Part shown: piece after piece, positions 49,906-60,575 of the stretch
How the letters are laid out: the number at the start of each line of letters is the position of its first letter
Position numbering within the stretch: the first letter of the stretch is position 1
Assembly: GCF_900324475.1 (NCBI RefSeq)
Contig: NZ_LT992502.1
Coordinates: 3,286,001-3,350,000 of the forward strand
DNA: 64,000 bases
Source of the DNA: Enterobacter bugandensis
GTDB taxonomy: Bacteria; Pseudomonadota; Gammaproteobacteria; Enterobacterales; Enterobacteriaceae
Direction of reading: 5' to 3'
Translations under genes and position numbers: made by a program
The notes under the pieces: model-generated
Database searches by the model: none
Seen by the model: only the letters and a program-made list of their open reading frames with translations
What the model was told of the DNA's origin: nothing

Positions 49906-51084
49906 TTAATTTCTGCGAAACGCCACCAGCGTCACCACGATCCCCACCACCGCAGAAACCGCGCCGGCCAGGAAGACGGACGGGTAGCCAAACGAGGTGG
50001 CTAACAGACCCGCCAGCGGCCCGGTTACGCCGTATGAGATATCCTGAAACGCCGCATAGCCGCCCAGCGCCGTACCGCGGACCTGCGGCGCCACGCGCTT
50101 CACCACCTCAACGCCCAGCGCCGGGAAGATCAGCGAGCAGCCGCAGCCGGTTAACGCCGCACCAAGCAGCGCAACGGAGGCGACCGGCGCCTGCCAGAGC
50201 AGCACCAGCCCAACGGTTTCAATCACCAGCGATGCCACCGCCACCTTCACGCCGCCAAAGCGATCCGGCATCCAGCCGAACAGGACACGCATCAGGACAA
50301 ACGCGCCGCCAAAGGCCGTCAGCGTAAAGCCCGCCATTGCCCAGCCGCGGCTCATGAAATAGAGGGAGACGAAGGTGCCAATCACCGCGAAGCCTACTCC
50401 CTGAAGCGCCAGCCCCAGCCCTGGCTGCCAGATTTGCCCCACCACACTCCACAGCGAAGGACGTTCGCCTTTATGGGCGGGTACCTTGCGTACCGAACCG
50501 TTAAAAGCCCACGCCAGCAGCGGTAATACCATGGTGGTTGCTGCCAGTACCGCAAAACCAAACTGGCTGTGGATCAGCAAACCCAGCGGCGCGCCTGCAG
50601 CCAGTGCGCCATAAATCGCCATCCCGTTCCATGACATCACTTTGCCGGAGCGCGCAGGCCCCACCAGCCCCATCCCCCAGGTCAGGGTACCGGTCAGCAG
50701 CTGGCTTTCACCGAAGCCAAGGATTAAACGGCCCACCACCAGCAGCGCAAATTTATACGCGGCGTCGACCGGCAGGAGAGCGGCCAGCAGCCACGCGCCC
50801 CCCGCCAGACCGCAGGCAAACATGCCCTGCAGCGCCGAGCGTTTTGCACCGTGCTGATCGGCCAGCCGTCCTGCGTAGCCGCGGGTTAATACCGTGGCTA
50901 AAAACTGAATGCCCACAGCAATGCCGACCATGGTGTTGCCATAGCCGAGTTCCTGATGAACGAACAGTGGGATCACCGGCAGCGGCAGGCCAACGGTCAT
51001 GTAGGTCAGGAATACCGCAAAGGCGATGCGGAAAAGAGAAAGGTTCCCGGAAGGAGTGCCCTTCTCGGGGGTAACAGCCTTCAT
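49906..51084 (-). CDS. yfcJ: Major facilitator superfamily transporter YfcJ
   Basis: Predicted 12-helix exporter of the MFS; the substrate is unknown. The start at 51084 ([13 protein letters not shown]) gives 392 residues, as E. coli YfcJ, with GGAG 6 bases upstream. The MFS A-motif appears as [17 protein letters not shown] (near 70) and a related copy as [11 protein letters not shown]. It lies downstream of fabB behind a terminator. Confidence 0.94.
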   Translation of the reverse strand: MKAVTPEKGTPSGNLSLFRIAFAVFLTYMTVGLPLPVIPLFVHQELGYGNTMVGIAVGIQFLATVLTRGYAGRLADQHGAKRSALQGMFACGLAGGAWLLAALLPVDAAYKFALLVVGRLILGFGESQLLTGTLTWGMGLVGPARSGKVMSWNGMAIYGALAAGAPLGLLIHSQFGFAVLAATTMVLPLLAWAFNGSVRKVPAHKGERPSLWSVVGQIWQPGLGLALQGVGFAVIGTFVSLYFMSRGWAMAGFTLTAFGGAFVLMRVLFGWMPDRFGGVKVAVASLVIETVGLVLLWQAPVASVALLGAALTGCGCSLIFPALGVEVVKRVAPQVRGTALGGYAAFQDISYGVTGPLAGLLATSFGYPSVFLAGAVSAVVGIVVTLVAFRRN

Positions 51085-51106
51085 GCATAACTCCGTGTTC
51101 AGGCAT

Positions 51107-51131
51107 AAAAAAAGGGAGCCTTCCGGCTCCC
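51107..51131 (-). terminator. Terminator after fabB
   Basis: GGGAGCC (51114-51120) pairs with GGCTCCC (51125-51131) around TTCC; the minus strand continues with seven T (51113-51107). It lies 21 bases past the fabB stop. Confidence 0.92.
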
Positions 51132-51152
51132 TTCTATTATACATTCAAACGC

Positions 51153-52370
51153 TTATGCTTTCAGCTTGCGCATAACCAGCGTGGCGTTGGTGCCGCCGAA
51201 GCCGAAGCTGTTGGACATGACGGTGGTCAGCGTCGCTTCCGTTGGTTTGGTCACGATGTTCAGGCCAGCCGCCTGCTCGTCCATCTCGTCGATGTTGATG
51301 CTTGGGGCGATAAAGCCGTTTTCCAGCATCAGCAGAGAGTAGATCGCTTCCTGCACGCCCGCCGCACCCAGAGAGTGACCGGTCATGGCTTTGGTGGCAG
51401 AGATAGCCGGGCTGTTGTCGCCGAACACTTCGCGGATCGCACCCAGCTCTTTCACGTCACCTACCGGAGTAGAGGTACCGTGGGAGTTCAGGTAGTCGAT
51501 TGGGGTATCAACACCGTGCATCGCCATCTTCATGCAGCGCACCGCGCCTTCGCCGGACGGAGCAACCATGTCGGCGCCGTCGGACGTTGCGCCGTAGCCC
51601 ACGATCTCAGCGTAGATGTGCGCGCCGCGCGCCAGCGCGTGCTCAAGCTCTTCAACCACAACCATACCGCCGCCGCCCGCGATGACGAAACCGTCACGGT
51701 GCGCATCGTAGGTACGGGAGGCTTTGTCTGGGGTTTCGTTGTACTTGGTGGACAGTGCGCCCATCGCGTCGAACTCACAGGCCATTTCCCAGCCCAGCTC
51801 TTCGCCGCCGCCAGCAAATACGATGTCCTGTTTGCCCAGCTGGATCTGCTCAACCGCGTTGCCGATACAGTGTGCGGAAGTCGCACACGCGGAGCTGATG
51901 GAGTAGTTCACACCGTGAATTTTGAACGGGGTCGCCAGGCACGCGGAAACCGCAGAACCCATGGCTTTAGTCACCACGTACGGACCTACCGCTTTCAGAC
52001 CACGCGGGCTACGCATTGCGTCAGCACCGAATACCTGCGCTTTAGAGGAACCGCCGGAACCGGCAATCAGGCCCACGCGCGGGTTGTTCTGATAAACCTC
52101 TTCGCTCAGGCCGGAATCTTTGATCGCTTCCTGCATGGAGAGATAAGCATAAATAGAGGCATCGTTCATGAAACGAACCACTTTGCGGTCAATCAAACCG
52201 GTGGTGTCCAGTTTGACGTTACCCCATACGTGGCTACGCATACCTGAATCTTTAAACTCTTCAGAGAAAGTGATCCCGGAGCGTCCTTCACGCAGAGATG
52301 CCAGGACTTCCTGCTGGTTATTACCGATGCTGGAAACAATGCCCAGGCCAGTAATCACTGCACGTTTCAT
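51153..52370 (-). CDS. fabB: 3-oxoacyl-ACP synthase I
   Basis: Elongating condensing enzyme needed for unsaturated fatty-acid synthesis. It has 405 residues, one fewer than E. coli, because the loop after GSGG is one residue shorter (GSSKAQVFG). The nucleophile is C162 in [12 protein letters not shown]; the two catalytic histidines lie in [11 protein letters not shown] and [14 protein letters not shown] lies 6 bases before the ATG. FabR- and FadR-type sites and a TATAGT -10 lie directly upstream. Confidence 0.98.
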   Translation of the reverse strand: MKRAVITGLGIVSSIGNNQQEVLASLREGRSGITFSEEFKDSGMRSHVWGNVKLDTTGLIDRKVVRFMNDASIYAYLSMQEAIKDSGLSEEVYQNNPRVGLIAGSGGSSKAQVFGADAMRSPRGLKAVGPYVVTKAMGSAVSACLATPFKIHGVNYSISSACATSAHCIGNAVEQIQLGKQDIVFAGGGEELGWEMACEFDAMGALSTKYNETPDKASRTYDAHRDGFVIAGGGGMVVVEELEHALARGAHIYAEIVGYGATSDGADMVAPSGEGAVRCMKMAMHGVDTPIDYLNSHGTSTPVGDVKELGAIREVFGDNSPAISATKAMTGHSLGAAGVQEAIYSLLMLENGFIAPSINIDEMDEQAAGLNIVTKPTEATLTTVMSNSFGFGGTNATLVMRKLKA

Positions 52371-52390
52371 TCAATACCTCTGTAAGTCGC

Positions 52391-52396
52391 ACTATA
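52391..52396 (-). promoter_or_regulatory. -10 box of fabB
   Basis: TATAGT on the minus strand (ACTATA on plus), 21-26 bases before the fabB start codon. The -35 region is poor, which fits a promoter activated by FadR. Confidence 0.6.
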
Positions 52397-52417
52397 AAAA
52401 GTTTCGAGTCGCACAAT

Positions 52418-52435
52418 AGCGTACACTTGTACGCC
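52418..52435 (-). promoter_or_regulatory. FabR-type operator of fabB
   Basis: AGCGTACACTTGTACGCC is a near-perfect inverted repeat of GCGTACA/TGTACGC, the pattern bound by FabR upstream of fabA and fabB in E. coli. It lies between the -10 and the FadR site. Confidence 0.75.
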
Positions 52436-52436
52436 G

Positions 52437-52453
52437 AACAAGTCCGATCAGAC
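52437..52453 (-). promoter_or_regulatory. FadR-type activator site of fabB
   Basis: On the minus strand GTCTGATCGGACTTGTT fits the FadR consensus AACTGGTCNGACCTGTT over the conserved TG-TC-N-GAC core and right half. FadR activates fabB from just upstream of the FabR site in E. coli. Confidence 0.7.
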
Positions 52454-52528
52454 ATTTTCTGCGGAAATTTGCACCGATGGACTCACATCGTTAAGATCGT
52501 GCCACTGCCTGTCAGACGAGTAACTTAC

Positions 52529-54526
52529 GTGAAACAAAACGCTATACAACCCGCCAACCTCGAATTCAACGCTGAGGGTACACCTGTTTCCCGAGATTTT
52601 GATGACGTCTACTTTTCTAATGATAACGGACTCGAAGAAACCCGCTATGTTTTCCTCGAGGGAAACCAGCTCAGCGCCCGCTTCCCTGCGCACCCGCGCA
52701 GTCTGTTCGTTGTTGCGGAAAGCGGCTTCGGAACCGGGCTGAATTTTCTGACTCTCTGGCAGGCGTTCGATCGATTTCGCGCTGCACACCCCGAGGCTAC
52801 GCTACAAAGATTACATTTCATCAGTTTTGAAAAATTTCCGCTTACCGCGCACGATCTGCGGCTCGCCCACCAGCGCTGGCCGGAGCTTGCAGCCTGGGCG
52901 GAGCAGCTTCAGGCGCAGTGGCCGCCGCATATCGGCGGCTGCCACCGTCTGATTCTGGACGGCGGGCGGGTGACGCTGGATTTATGGCTGGGCGACATTA
53001 ACGACCTGACCGATACGCTCGACGACGCGATGAACCAGACGGTGGACGCGTGGTTCCTTGACGGCTTTGCGCCCGCCAAGAACCCGGACATGTGGAGCCA
53101 GCATCTGTTTAGCGCGATGGCCCGGCTGGCGCGTCCCGGCGCAACGCTCGCCACCTTTACCTCGGCCGGCTTTGTTCGCCGCGGCCTGCAGGACGCGGGC
53201 TTTACCATGCAGAAGACCAAAGGCTTTGGCCGCAAGCGCGACATGCTGGTCGGCACGATGGAACGGACGCTGGACATTCCCGCTCGGGCTCCCTGGTTTG
53301 CGCGCAGCGCCAGCGCATCGCGCGAAGTGGCGATCGTTGGCGGAGGGATCGCCAGCGCCCTGCTCTCTCTCGCGCTGCTGCACCGGGGCTGGCAGGTGAC
53401 ACTCTACTGCGCTGACGAGGCACCAGCCAGCGGCGCGTCCGGTAACCGCCAGGGCGCGCTTTACCCGCTTTTAAGCGCGCACGACCCGGCCCTGTTCCAG
53501 TTTTTCCCCGCGGCCTTTACCTTCGCCCGTCGCCTGTACGACGCGCTGCCAGTGGCATTCCACCATGACTGGTGCGGCGTGACGCAGCTCGGCTGGGATG
53601 AAAAGAGCCAGCAAAAAATCGCCCAGATGCTGTCGCTGGGTCTGCCGGAGGAGATTGCCCGCGCGGTCAGTGCGCAAGAGGTGGCAGACACCGCGGGCGT
53701 GGAAACCGGCTGTGGCGGCATTCAATATCCGCTCGGCGGCTGGCTGTGCCCGGCTGAACTGACCGCGGCGGCGATTAGCCTGGCGCAGTCACGCGGGCTG
53801 AGGGTGCATTATGCTCATAAGGTTGAATCGTTTAGCCGGTCAGAACGGTGGACTCTGCATTTTGCTGATGGCAAAGCGGCACACCATGCCAGCGTTGTGC
53901 TAGCAAACGGACATAACATCAGCCAGTTTATCCAGACCGAGACGTTGCCGGTTTATCCGGTCGGCGGCCAGGTAAGCCATATCCCGACCGCGCCCGAACT
54001 GAGCAAGCTGCTCCAGGTGCTGTGCTATGACGGCTATCTGACGCCACAAAATCCGTCTAACGGACATCACTGCATCGGCGCCAGCTACCATCGTGGCGAA
54101 GCGGATATGCGCTACAGCGAAGCGGATCAGCAGCAAAACCGCCAGCGCCTGATTGACTGCTTCCCGGACGCGGCGTGGGCGAAAGAGGTTGACGTGAGCG
54201 AGGGCGAAGCGCGCTGCGGCGTGCGCTGCGCGACCCGCGATCATCTGCCGATGGCGGGAAACGTGCCGGACTATGACGCGACGCTTGCGGCCTATCAGGA
54301 TCTGGCTGAAAACAAGGAAACGGCGGTAAGTGCCCCGGTTTATCCGGAACTGTTCATGCTGGGCGGATTAGGATCGCGAGGATTGTGCTCCGCGCCGCTG
54401 CTGGCTGAAACGTTAGCCGCGCAAATGAGTAATGAGCCTGTTCCGCTGGACAGAACTACGCTTGCGGGGCTGAACCCGAATCGACTGTGGGTACGGAAAC
54501 TGCTGAAGGGGAAAATGGTTAAGTAG
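52529..54526 (+). CDS. mnmC: Bifunctional tRNA mnm5s2U34 enzyme MnmC
   Basis: Completes the 5-methylaminomethyl group on U34 of tRNA. The N-terminal half (about 1-245) is the SAM methyltransferase ([19 protein letters not shown] and [17 protein letters not shown]). The C-terminal half (about 265-665) is the FAD-dependent oxidoreductase ([17 protein letters not shown]). I start at the GTG at 52529 ([12 protein letters not shown] as in E. coli), 665 residues against 668; the frame stays open about 100 bases further up, but that part overlaps the FabR/FadR region and does not align. Confidence 0.95.
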   Translation: MKQNAIQPANLEFNAEGTPVSRDFDDVYFSNDNGLEETRYVFLEGNQLSARFPAHPRSLFVVAESGFGTGLNFLTLWQAFDRFRAAHPEATLQRLHFISFEKFPLTAHDLRLAHQRWPELAAWAEQLQAQWPPHIGGCHRLILDGGRVTLDLWLGDINDLTDTLDDAMNQTVDAWFLDGFAPAKNPDMWSQHLFSAMARLARPGATLATFTSAGFVRRGLQDAGFTMQKTKGFGRKRDMLVGTMERTLDIPARAPWFARSASASREVAIVGGGIASALLSLALLHRGWQVTLYCADEAPASGASGNRQGALYPLLSAHDPALFQFFPAAFTFARRLYDALPVAFHHDWCGVTQLGWDEKSQQKIAQMLSLGLPEEIARAVSAQEVADTAGVETGCGGIQYPLGGWLCPAELTAAAISLAQSRGLRVHYAHKVESFSRSERWTLHFADGKAAHHASVVLANGHNISQFIQTETLPVYPVGGQVSHIPTAPELSKLLQVLCYDGYLTPQNPSNGHHCIGASYHRGEADMRYSEADQQQNRQRLIDCFPDAAWAKEVDVSEGEARCGVRCATRDHLPMAGNVPDYDATLAAYQDLAENKETAVSAPVYPELFMLGGLGSRGLCSAPLLAETLAAQMSNEPVPLDRTTLAGLNPNRLWVRKLLKGKMVK

Positions 54527-54552
54527 GGTGCGGTCTGGTGCCCTCACCCCGG

Positions 54553-54573
54553 CCCTCTCCCTGTGGGAGAGGG
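54553..54573. terminator. GC-rich inverted repeat between mnmC and yfcL
   Basis: CCCTCTCCC (54553-54561) pairs exactly with GGGAGAGGG (54565-54573) around TGT, preceded by CCCTCACCCCGG. It lies between two convergent genes and can serve both. The CCCTCTCCC/GGGAGAGGG unit recurs as a dispersed intergenic repeat in enterobacteria. No T-run follows. Confidence 0.65.
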
Positions 54574-54588
54574 AGATGACGCACTTAC

Positions 54589-54864
54589 TTAGCGTTTAGC
54601 CTGCTGGAATAAATTGTCCCACATCCCCAGCACCAGAGACTGGTCGCGCGGAGAGAGCTCCCCGGCCAGAATGGCTTTTTCCAGGCTGCGCGTGACTTCA
54701 GCGTGAACGGCGTCGGCAGAGTGATCGTCACCTGCTTCCAGCTCGGCTACCGCCAGCGTCAGGTGACCACGCAGATAACCGCTGGCGAACAGCTCATCAT
54801 CACTGGCGTGTTCCACCATGTCATCAATTAACGCCAGAATGCGTGATTCAAATTCTGCGATCAT
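54589..54864 (-). CDS. yfcL: YfcL family protein
   Basis: Small acidic soluble protein of 91 residues (E. coli 92) of unknown function. It is nearly all helical, with [27 protein letters not shown] in the middle and a conserved [16 protein letters not shown] end. It starts 13 bp behind epmC in the same run and probably shares its transcript. Confidence 0.92.
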   Translation of the reverse strand: MIAEFESRILALIDDMVEHASDDELFASGYLRGHLTLAVAELEAGDDHSADAVHAEVTRSLEKAILAGELSPRDQSLVLGMWDNLFQQAKR

Positions 54865-54877
54865 CTTCTTTCCTCTG

Positions 54878-55423
54878 TTAAAGATCTTCCGGCCAAGGGA
54901 AGCATTCCGCCGTGATCTCCGGCGTGTGGTAATAATTCTGTAAAGCCTCGATCAGGCGCGCCGGACGTTCCGGGATGCCTTTCTCAAGATACTCCATCAC
55001 CTGCGCATGCACGCGGCGCTGGAAGACGATACGGTCTGGCTCAAAGTCACCTTCAAGGTTGTCACAACTCACGTTGAACGGGAAACCCGCGGCCACGCAG
55101 AACAGCCATTCCAGCGCCTGCGGCTTCACTTCCACGTCTTCAAACTGGCCCTGGGTGGCGGCGTCGCGCCCGTCCGGACAGTACCAGTAACCGAAGTCCA
55201 CCAGCTCGCGACGCGCTTTCCCCGCGATGCACCAGTGCGAGATCTCGTGCAAACCGCTGGCGTAAAAGCCGTGGGCAAACACAATGCGGTTATACGGAAC
55301 CTCTGCATCAGCAGGAAGATAGATCGGTTCGTCGTCGCCTTTAATCAGACGGGTATTAAAATCATCAGCAAAACAGCTATCGAAGATCTCAATCAGCTGT
55401 TCGTATTTATGCGTACTGTTCAT
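54878..55423 (-). CDS. epmC: Elongation factor P hydroxylase EpmC (YfcM)
   Basis: Hydroxylates the beta-lysyl-lysine of EF-P after EpmA and EpmB have acted. It has 181 residues (E. coli 182). Metal ligands are suggested by the [15 protein letters not shown] segment (HEISH, about 52-62), with later acidic residues. It shares one base with the yfcA stop, so translation is coupled. epmA and epmB are elsewhere. Confidence 0.93.
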   Translation of the reverse strand: MNSTHKYEQLIEIFDSCFADDFNTRLIKGDDEPIYLPADAEVPYNRIVFAHGFYASGLHEISHWCIAGKARRELVDFGYWYCPDGRDAATQGQFEDVEVKPQALEWLFCVAAGFPFNVSCDNLEGDFEPDRIVFQRRVHAQVMEYLEKGIPERPARLIEALQNYYHTPEITAECFPWPEDL

Positions 55424-56232
55424 TAGTTCATCCCCAACCAGGTGAGGATCTCCTGTCCATGGCTGTCATAAAGAAGTTTGGCGCTCATCACCGCCGAGAC
55501 GACAACAATCATCGGGCGGATCAGCTTTTGCCCTTTGCTTAATACCAGACGCGAGCCTGCGCGCGCGCCCAAAAACTGCCCTGCCATCATCACAAACCCG
55601 GTTGCCCAGATAACCTTGCCGCCAATGATAAACAGCAGCAGGCCGCCGACGTTCGAGGTCGCATTCAGCACCTTGGCGTGGGCGGTGGATTTGGCGAGGT
55701 TAAAGCCGGCCAGCGTCACGAACGCCAGCGCGTAAAACGAGCCTGCCCCCGGGCCAAAGAAGCCGTCGTAAAAGCCGACGCAGCCACCGGCAATCAGCGC
55801 AAACGGCAGGCCGTGCAGCCGCCGCGCCCGGTCTTCCTCACCGAGCTTAGGCATCAGCAGGAAATAGAGACCGATGCAGATAACCAGAATCGGCAGGATC
55901 TGGCGCAAAATATCCGACTGCACGTGCTGCACCAGCAGCGCGCCCGACGTTGAGCCGATAAAGGTCATCAGGATATTGAGCTTCTGGTCGGCGAGATTCA
56001 CCACCTTGCGGCGGATAAAATAGAGCGACGCCGAAAGCGAGCCGCCGCAGGCCTGCAGCTTATTGGTGGCAAGCGCCTGCGCCGGGCTCATGCCCGCCGC
56101 CAGCAGCGCGGGCACGGTTAACAGCCCGCCGCCGCCCGCGAGCGCATCAATAAAACCGGCCAGCATGGCCACGAAGAACAGCACCACCAGCAGCAGCGGT
56201 GACACCATAAACAGATCGACGAAATTATCCAT
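55423..56232 (-). CDS. yfcA: TauE/SafE-family permease YfcA
   Basis: Inner-membrane protein of 269 residues with about eight helices, predicted anion (sulfite/organosulfonate-type) exporter; substrate unproven. Family features are FIDALAGGGGLLTVPALLAAG near the N-terminus, LATNKLQACGGS and the second half GGCVGFYDGFFGPGAGSFYAL. Its ATG overlaps the mepA stop by one base. It equals E. coli YfcA in length. Confidence 0.94.
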   Translation of the reverse strand: MDNFVDLFMVSPLLLVVLFFVAMLAGFIDALAGGGGLLTVPALLAAGMSPAQALATNKLQACGGSLSASLYFIRRKVVNLADQKLNILMTFIGSTSGALLVQHVQSDILRQILPILVICIGLYFLLMPKLGEEDRARRLHGLPFALIAGGCVGFYDGFFGPGAGSFYALAFVTLAGFNLAKSTAHAKVLNATSNVGGLLLFIIGGKVIWATGFVMMAGQFLGARAGSRLVLSKGQKLIRPMIVVVSAVMSAKLLYDSHGQEILTWLGMN

Positions 56233-57056
56233 TAAAGTACATGCTCATCCAGTAGCGCCTGGCAGGAAGGCGGCAACGGAGGCGGTGTCTTCTTCTCAGG
56301 CTTAGAGGTTCCAGGTTTTGCCGGCTCAAACCAGCTTTGCAGTTCGTAACCACAGCCATCGCCTGGCGGCGGTAGCGGCTGATCTTCACATTCCAGGCTG
56401 TTCGCCGGGCAGCGCAGACGAACGTGCATATGCGCACGATGCTGGAACCACGGGCGCACTTTGCGCAGCCAGTCGCGATCCGTCCCCGCATCCAGGCAAA
56501 GCTGCTGCTTGATCGCCGGGTTGACGAAAATCCGCATGACGTCGTTATCTTTCGCCGCCAGCTTGATCAGGCTCGAAATATCCCGTGACCACAGTGATGG
56601 CACCACGCTTTTGCCGTCGCGCGACACCAGATCCAGCGCCTGCGGCTTCAGCAGCTGCGCAGACGTCCAGCGCGTTTTCGGCAGCTGCAGGAAGATGTCG
56701 ACATCCAGTCCGGTCTGGTGGCTGGCGTGCCCGCCGTTAAAGCGGCCACCGGCAGGCATCCCCATATCGCCAATCAGCATCGTCCCCAGCCCCAGGTTAT
56801 GCACCTGGTTCCCCAGTCGCTGAATGAACAGCACCAGATCAGGGTGGCCGAAGTAACGACGCTGGTCGGTACGCATCACCTGATAGGTATCTGATTGCAG
56901 CGGCAGCTCCTGCGCGCCCACGATACAGCCGTTAGAGAAGGCGCCGATGGACTGCGCGCTTCCCGCCACCGGATGGGTGATTTTTTGCCACGGCGTGGCG
57001 GCCAGACTGGCTCCACTGGCCAGCAGCGCCAGCAGAGCAATTGCGGTTTTTTTCAT
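56232..57056 (-). CDS. mepA: Penicillin-insensitive murein endopeptidase MepA
   Basis: Periplasmic LAS-type metallopeptidase cleaving D-alanyl-meso-DAP cross-links. The start at 57056 gives 274 residues, as in E. coli, with signal peptide [20 protein letters not shown]. Zinc ligands are H110, H113 and D120 in [13 protein letters not shown], and the HRAHMHVRL segment. The C-terminal tail is Pro/Lys-rich ([12 protein letters not shown]). It starts 2 bases after the aroC stop, so it is in the aroC unit. Confidence 0.96.
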   Translation of the reverse strand: MKKTAIALLALLASGASLAATPWQKITHPVAGSAQSIGAFSNGCIVGAQELPLQSDTYQVMRTDQRRYFGHPDLVLFIQRLGNQVHNLGLGTMLIGDMGMPAGGRFNGGHASHQTGLDVDIFLQLPKTRWTSAQLLKPQALDLVSRDGKSVVPSLWSRDISSLIKLAAKDNDVMRIFVNPAIKQQLCLDAGTDRDWLRKVRPWFQHRAHMHVRLRCPANSLECEDQPLPPPGDGCGYELQSWFEPAKPGTSKPEKKTPPPLPPSCQALLDEHVL

Positions 57057-57058
57057 GT

Positions 57059-58144
57059 TTACCAGCGTGGAATGGTGGTCGTCACGTCCGCGTTCTGCGC
57101 GCGCTGGCGCAGGAAGTGATCCATCAGCACGATCGCCAGCATCGCTTCCGCGATCGGCACCGCACGGATCCCCACGCACGGATCGTGACGACCTTTGGTG
57201 ATCATCTCAACTTCTTCGCCTGAGCGGTTAATCGTGTGGCCCGGCACGGTGATGCTTGAGGTCGGTTTCAGCGCGATGTTGGCAATAATCTGCTGTCCAC
57301 TGCTGATACCGCCGAGAATGCCGCCCGCATGGTTGCTCTGGAAGCCCGCTTTCGTGATTTCGTCGCGGTTCTGGCTGCCGCGAAGCGCCACCACGTCGAA
57401 GCCGTCGCCAATCTCGACGCCCTTCACCGCGTTGATGCTCATCAGCGCGTGGGCGATATCGGCGTCGAGACGGTCAAATACCGGCTCGCCCCAGCCAGCC
57501 GGGACGCCATCTGCCACCACGGTGACTTTCGCGCCAATGGAGTCGCCCTCTTTTTTCAGGCCGCGCATCAGTTCGTCCAGCGCGTCAAGCTTATCCGCAT
57601 CGGCGCAGAAGAACGGGTTTTGCTCGACCTGATCCCAGTCTTTGATCGCCAGCGGAATGTCGCCCATCTGGGTCAGACAGCCGCGAATGACGATGCCAAA
57701 TTTCTGCTGCAAATACTTTTTAGCAATCGCGCCAGCGGCCACGCGCATCGCGGTTTCACGCGCGGAAGAGCGTCCGCCGCCGCGATAGTCGCGAAAGCCG
57801 TACTTTTGCTCGTAGGTGTAGTCGGCATGGCCCGGGCGGAACACGTCCTTGATAGCACCGTAGTCCTGAGAGCGCTGATCGGTGTTTTCAATCAGCAGAC
57901 CAATGCTGGTGCCGGTGGTGCGGCCTTCAAAAACGCCGGAGAGAATTTTGACCTGGTCCGGCTCGCGACGCTGCGTGGTGTAGCGAGAGGTGCCCGGACG
58001 ACGGCGGTCAAGGTCGTGCTGTAAATCTGCTTCGGTCAGTTCGATGCCTGGCGGTACGCCATCAACGATACAGCCCAGCGCCAGCCCGTGCGACTCGCCA
58101 AAGGTGGTCACGCGGAATAACTGTCCAATACTGTTTCCTGCCAT
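57059..58144 (-). CDS. aroC: Chorismate synthase
   Basis: Last common step of aromatic biosynthesis: removes phosphate from EPSP with reduced FMN. The ATG at 58144 gives 361 residues, as in E. coli; GGAG lies upstream and overlaps a GTG one codon earlier. Signatures: [45 protein letters not shown] and [18 protein letters not shown]. It lies 60 bp behind prmB with a small hairpin between, and leads the aroC-mepA-yfcA-epmC-yfcL run. Confidence 0.98.
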   Translation of the reverse strand: MAGNSIGQLFRVTTFGESHGLALGCIVDGVPPGIELTEADLQHDLDRRRPGTSRYTTQRREPDQVKILSGVFEGRTTGTSIGLLIENTDQRSQDYGAIKDVFRPGHADYTYEQKYGFRDYRGGGRSSARETAMRVAAGAIAKKYLQQKFGIVIRGCLTQMGDIPLAIKDWDQVEQNPFFCADADKLDALDELMRGLKKEGDSIGAKVTVVADGVPAGWGEPVFDRLDADIAHALMSINAVKGVEIGDGFDVVALRGSQNRDEITKAGFQSNHAGGILGGISSGQQIIANIALKPTSSITVPGHTINRSGEEVEMITKGRHDPCVGIRAVPIAEAMLAIVLMDHFLRQRAQNADVTTTIPRW

Positions 58145-58185
58145 CACGGCTCCGATGTTGTTGTTTGTGTTTGAGCGTTGTGAAA

Positions 58186-58199
58186 CGGGCCGAAGCCCG
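58186..58199 (-). terminator. Small hairpin between prmB and aroC
   Basis: CGGGC (58186-58190) and GCCCG (58195-58199) pair around CGAA. On the minus strand TTTCA follows, too short for firm termination. It starts 6 bases past the prmB stop and may attenuate transcription into aroC. Confidence 0.45.
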
Positions 58200-58204
58200 C
58201 TGGA

Positions 58205-59137
58205 TTAATCTTTATAGATGCTGAAGTGTTCGCGCGCGTCGAGCAACTGCGCTTTGGTCAGCATAAAGACGCCGTCACCGCCGTTGTCGAACTCAAGCCA
58301 GGTGAAAGGCACATCCGGGTACTGCTCTATCAGATGTACCATGCTGTTGCCCACTTCACAAATCAGAACGCCGTCATCGGTCAGGTAATCCGGCGCGCAG
58401 GCCAGAATGCGGCGGGTCAGCTTCAGGCCGTCAGAGCCTGACGCCAGGCCCAGCTCCGGCTCGTGACGATATTCGTTCGGCAGATCGGACATGTCTTCTG
58501 CATCGACGTACGGCGGGTTAGTGACGATCAGATCGTATTGCAGCGTCGGCAGGTCGCGGAACAGGTCAGAGCGGATTGGCGTGACGTGATGGATCAGGCC
58601 GTGCTCTTCGATGTTGTGTTCGGTCACGGCCAGCGCGTCGGTGGAGATATCGACGGCGTCCACTTCCGCTTCAGGGAAAGCGTAGGCGCAGGCAATAGCG
58701 ATGCAGCCACTGCCGGTGCACATATCGAGAATGTGCTGCGGCTGATGGTTAATCAGGCCTTCAAAGTGATTGTTGATCAGCTCACCAATCGGCGAGCGCG
58801 GTACCAGCACGCGTTCATCGACGTAAAACTCGTGGCCGCAGAACCAGGCTTTGTTGGTCAGATAGGCGACCGGAATGCGCTCGTTTACGCGACGGATCAC
58901 GCGCTCAACGATGCGATGTTTTTCGCTGGAGGTCAGGCGCGCGGTGCGCATGTCTTCCGGAATGTCCAGCGGCAGGTAAAGAGACGGCAGCACCAGCTGA
59001 ACGGCCTCGTCCCACGGGTTATCGGTACCGTGACCGTACCAGATATTAGCGGCGCTGAAGCGGCTAACCGACCAGCGCAACATGTCCTGTATGGTATGCA
59101 GCTCGTTTACTGCTTCATCGACAAATATTTTATCCAC
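58205..59137 (-). CDS. prmB: Ribosomal protein L3 (uL3) glutamine methyltransferase PrmB
   Basis: Methylates a glutamine of ribosomal protein L3. It has 310 residues, as in E. coli. SAM-binding motif [19 protein letters not shown] and the glutamine-methyltransferase signature [11 protein letters not shown] are both clear. The start codon is GTG at 59137 with GGAGG upstream. It is divergent from smrB across 145 bp. Confidence 0.97.
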   Translation of the reverse strand: MDKIFVDEAVNELHTIQDMLRWSVSRFSAANIWYGHGTDNPWDEAVQLVLPSLYLPLDIPEDMRTARLTSSEKHRIVERVIRRVNERIPVAYLTNKAWFCGHEFYVDERVLVPRSPIGELINNHFEGLINHQPQHILDMCTGSGCIAIACAYAFPEAEVDAVDISTDALAVTEHNIEEHGLIHHVTPIRSDLFRDLPTLQYDLIVTNPPYVDAEDMSDLPNEYRHEPELGLASGSDGLKLTRRILACAPDYLTDDGVLICEVGNSMVHLIEQYPDVPFTWLEFDNGGDGVFMLTKAQLLDAREHFSIYKD

Positions 59138-59282
59138 TCTTTCCTCCAGGGCATGCTCGCATAATTTTCGGCGGCTAGTTTGCCATGAAGACGGCGATAA
59201 ATCAGCAATGACGCGTACCGCTTGAGGTTAAAAAATGCGTTTAGTCGGGTACACTATCGGAAATACGAGATGAGAATGACGA

Positions 59283-59834
59283 ATGAAAAAGAAAACATCG
59301 CTCAGCGAGGAGGATCAGGCTCTCTTCCGCCAGCTGATGACCGGGACGCGTAAAATCGCGCAGGACACGATTGTCCACCGTCCGCAGCGTAAAAAAATCA
59401 GCGAAGTTCCGGTCAAACGGCTGCTCCAGGAGCAGGCGGATAACAGCCACTATTTTTCAGATGAATTTCAGCCGCTGCTCAATACGCAAGGGGCTGTGAA
59501 GTACGTGCGCGAAGACGTCAGCCATTTTGAGCTGAAAAAGTTACGACGCGGAGATTATTCGCCGGAGCTGTTTCTCGATCTGCACGGCTTAACGCAGATG
59601 CAGGCGAAACAGGAGCTGGGGGCGTTGATTGCCGCCTGTCGCCGCGAACACGTTTTTTGCGCCTGCGTGATGCACGGCCACGGTAAACACATTCTGAAAC
59701 AACAGACGCCGCTGTGGCTGGCTCAGCACCCGCACGTGATGGCGTTTCATCAGGCACCGAAAGAGTACGGCGGCGATGCCGCATTGCTGGTGTTGATTGA
59801 AGTTGAGGAGTGGCAGCCGCCAGAGTTGCCCTGA
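59283..59834 (+). CDS. smrB: Smr-domain endonuclease SmrB
   Basis: Ribosome-rescue endonuclease that cuts mRNA between collided ribosomes. It has 183 residues, as in E. coli. The Smr domain (about 95-175) carries [21 protein letters not shown] and the [11 protein letters not shown] loop. An N-terminal basic extension (about 1-60) recruits the protein to ribosomes. It is the only plus-strand gene at the right end. Confidence 0.95.
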   Translation: MKKKTSLSEEDQALFRQLMTGTRKIAQDTIVHRPQRKKISEVPVKRLLQEQADNSHYFSDEFQPLLNTQGAVKYVREDVSHFELKKLRRGDYSPELFLDLHGLTQMQAKQELGALIAACRREHVFCACVMHGHGKHILKQQTPLWLAQHPHVMAFHQAPKEYGGDAALLVLIEVEEWQPPELP

Positions 59835-59838
59835 CAGA

Positions 59839-59867
59839 AGGGCGGGAAACACGTAGTACCCCGCCCT
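59839..59867. terminator. Hairpin between convergent smrB and sixA
   Basis: AGGGCGGG (59839-59846) pairs with CCCGCCCT (59860-59867), 5 bases past the smrB stop and 14 bases short of the sixA stop. The flanks ACAG and TGTC add pairs past a mismatch. There is no T-run. Confidence 0.6.
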
Positions 59868-59880
59868 GTCACACGTCACG

Positions 59881-60366
59881 TCAGATGGCTTTTGCCATCT
59901 TCAGGTTGCACGGGCTCATTTGCCAGTTGAAGACCCCTTTGCCGGTTTCGTCGAGAGTGACGTTGGCAATGGCGGAAGTGGTGAACATTGGCGGCGTTTC
60001 GCCCGGGCACAGCTCAGATACCAGATAGCCGACCAGCGGCAGGTGGGAAATGACCAGTGCGGAAGCGACACCTTCATTGCACAGCGCCTGAAGGTAAGCG
60101 CTGACAAGACCGACATCGCCGCATGGCGTCAGCTCAGGGAGAACGTCCACGCTGGATGGCAGGTTCATACACTCCCCTACCACGTCCAGCGTCTGTTCTG
60201 CACGCAGGAACGGACTCACCAGAACGCGTTCAATGTCCACTTTTTGACCTTTAAGCCACGTCGCCATTTGACGGGATTCGTCACAGCCACAGACTGTTAA
60301 AGGACGTACTGAGTCACTGGCGGCATCGAGTGCCGCGTCGCCGTGACGCATGATAAAAACTTGCAT
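59881..60366 (-). CDS. sixA: Phosphohistidine phosphatase SixA
   Basis: Histidine phosphatase of 161 residues that dephosphorylates phosphohistidine (ArcB HPt domain in early reports, NPr of the nitrogen PTS more recently). The RHG signature is MRHGDA with catalytic H8; a second His lies in LVISHLPLVGYLV. It lies 209 bp behind fadJ with its own promoter region. Confidence 0.96.
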   Translation of the reverse strand: MQVFIMRHGDAALDAASDSVRPLTVCGCDESRQMATWLKGQKVDIERVLVSPFLRAEQTLDVVGECMNLPSSVDVLPELTPCGDVGLVSAYLQALCNEGVASALVISHLPLVGYLVSELCPGETPPMFTTSAIANVTLDETGKGVFNWQMSPCNLKMAKAI

Positions 60367-60575
60367 ATTGCACCGCTTTTGTTAACCAGAATCACCGGCG
60401 TTAACTACCCGCGATTAATGCTCTGAGGTAGAAAACCCGATGGCCGGGCATTGTGCCTGATCCATTCGGTGAATGAAACGCTGTTTTTTACCTCAATGGC
60501 GTAAGTATAGTCAATCTCTGTTTACAAAATCGCCAGAACAGGTTCATTCACCTCAGGATTTACCCTTCTTTGACT

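Noticed and set aside
52427..52528. Longer N-terminus for MnmC
   Set aside because: The added 34 residues do not align with E. coli MnmC and cover the FabR and FadR sites of fabB.
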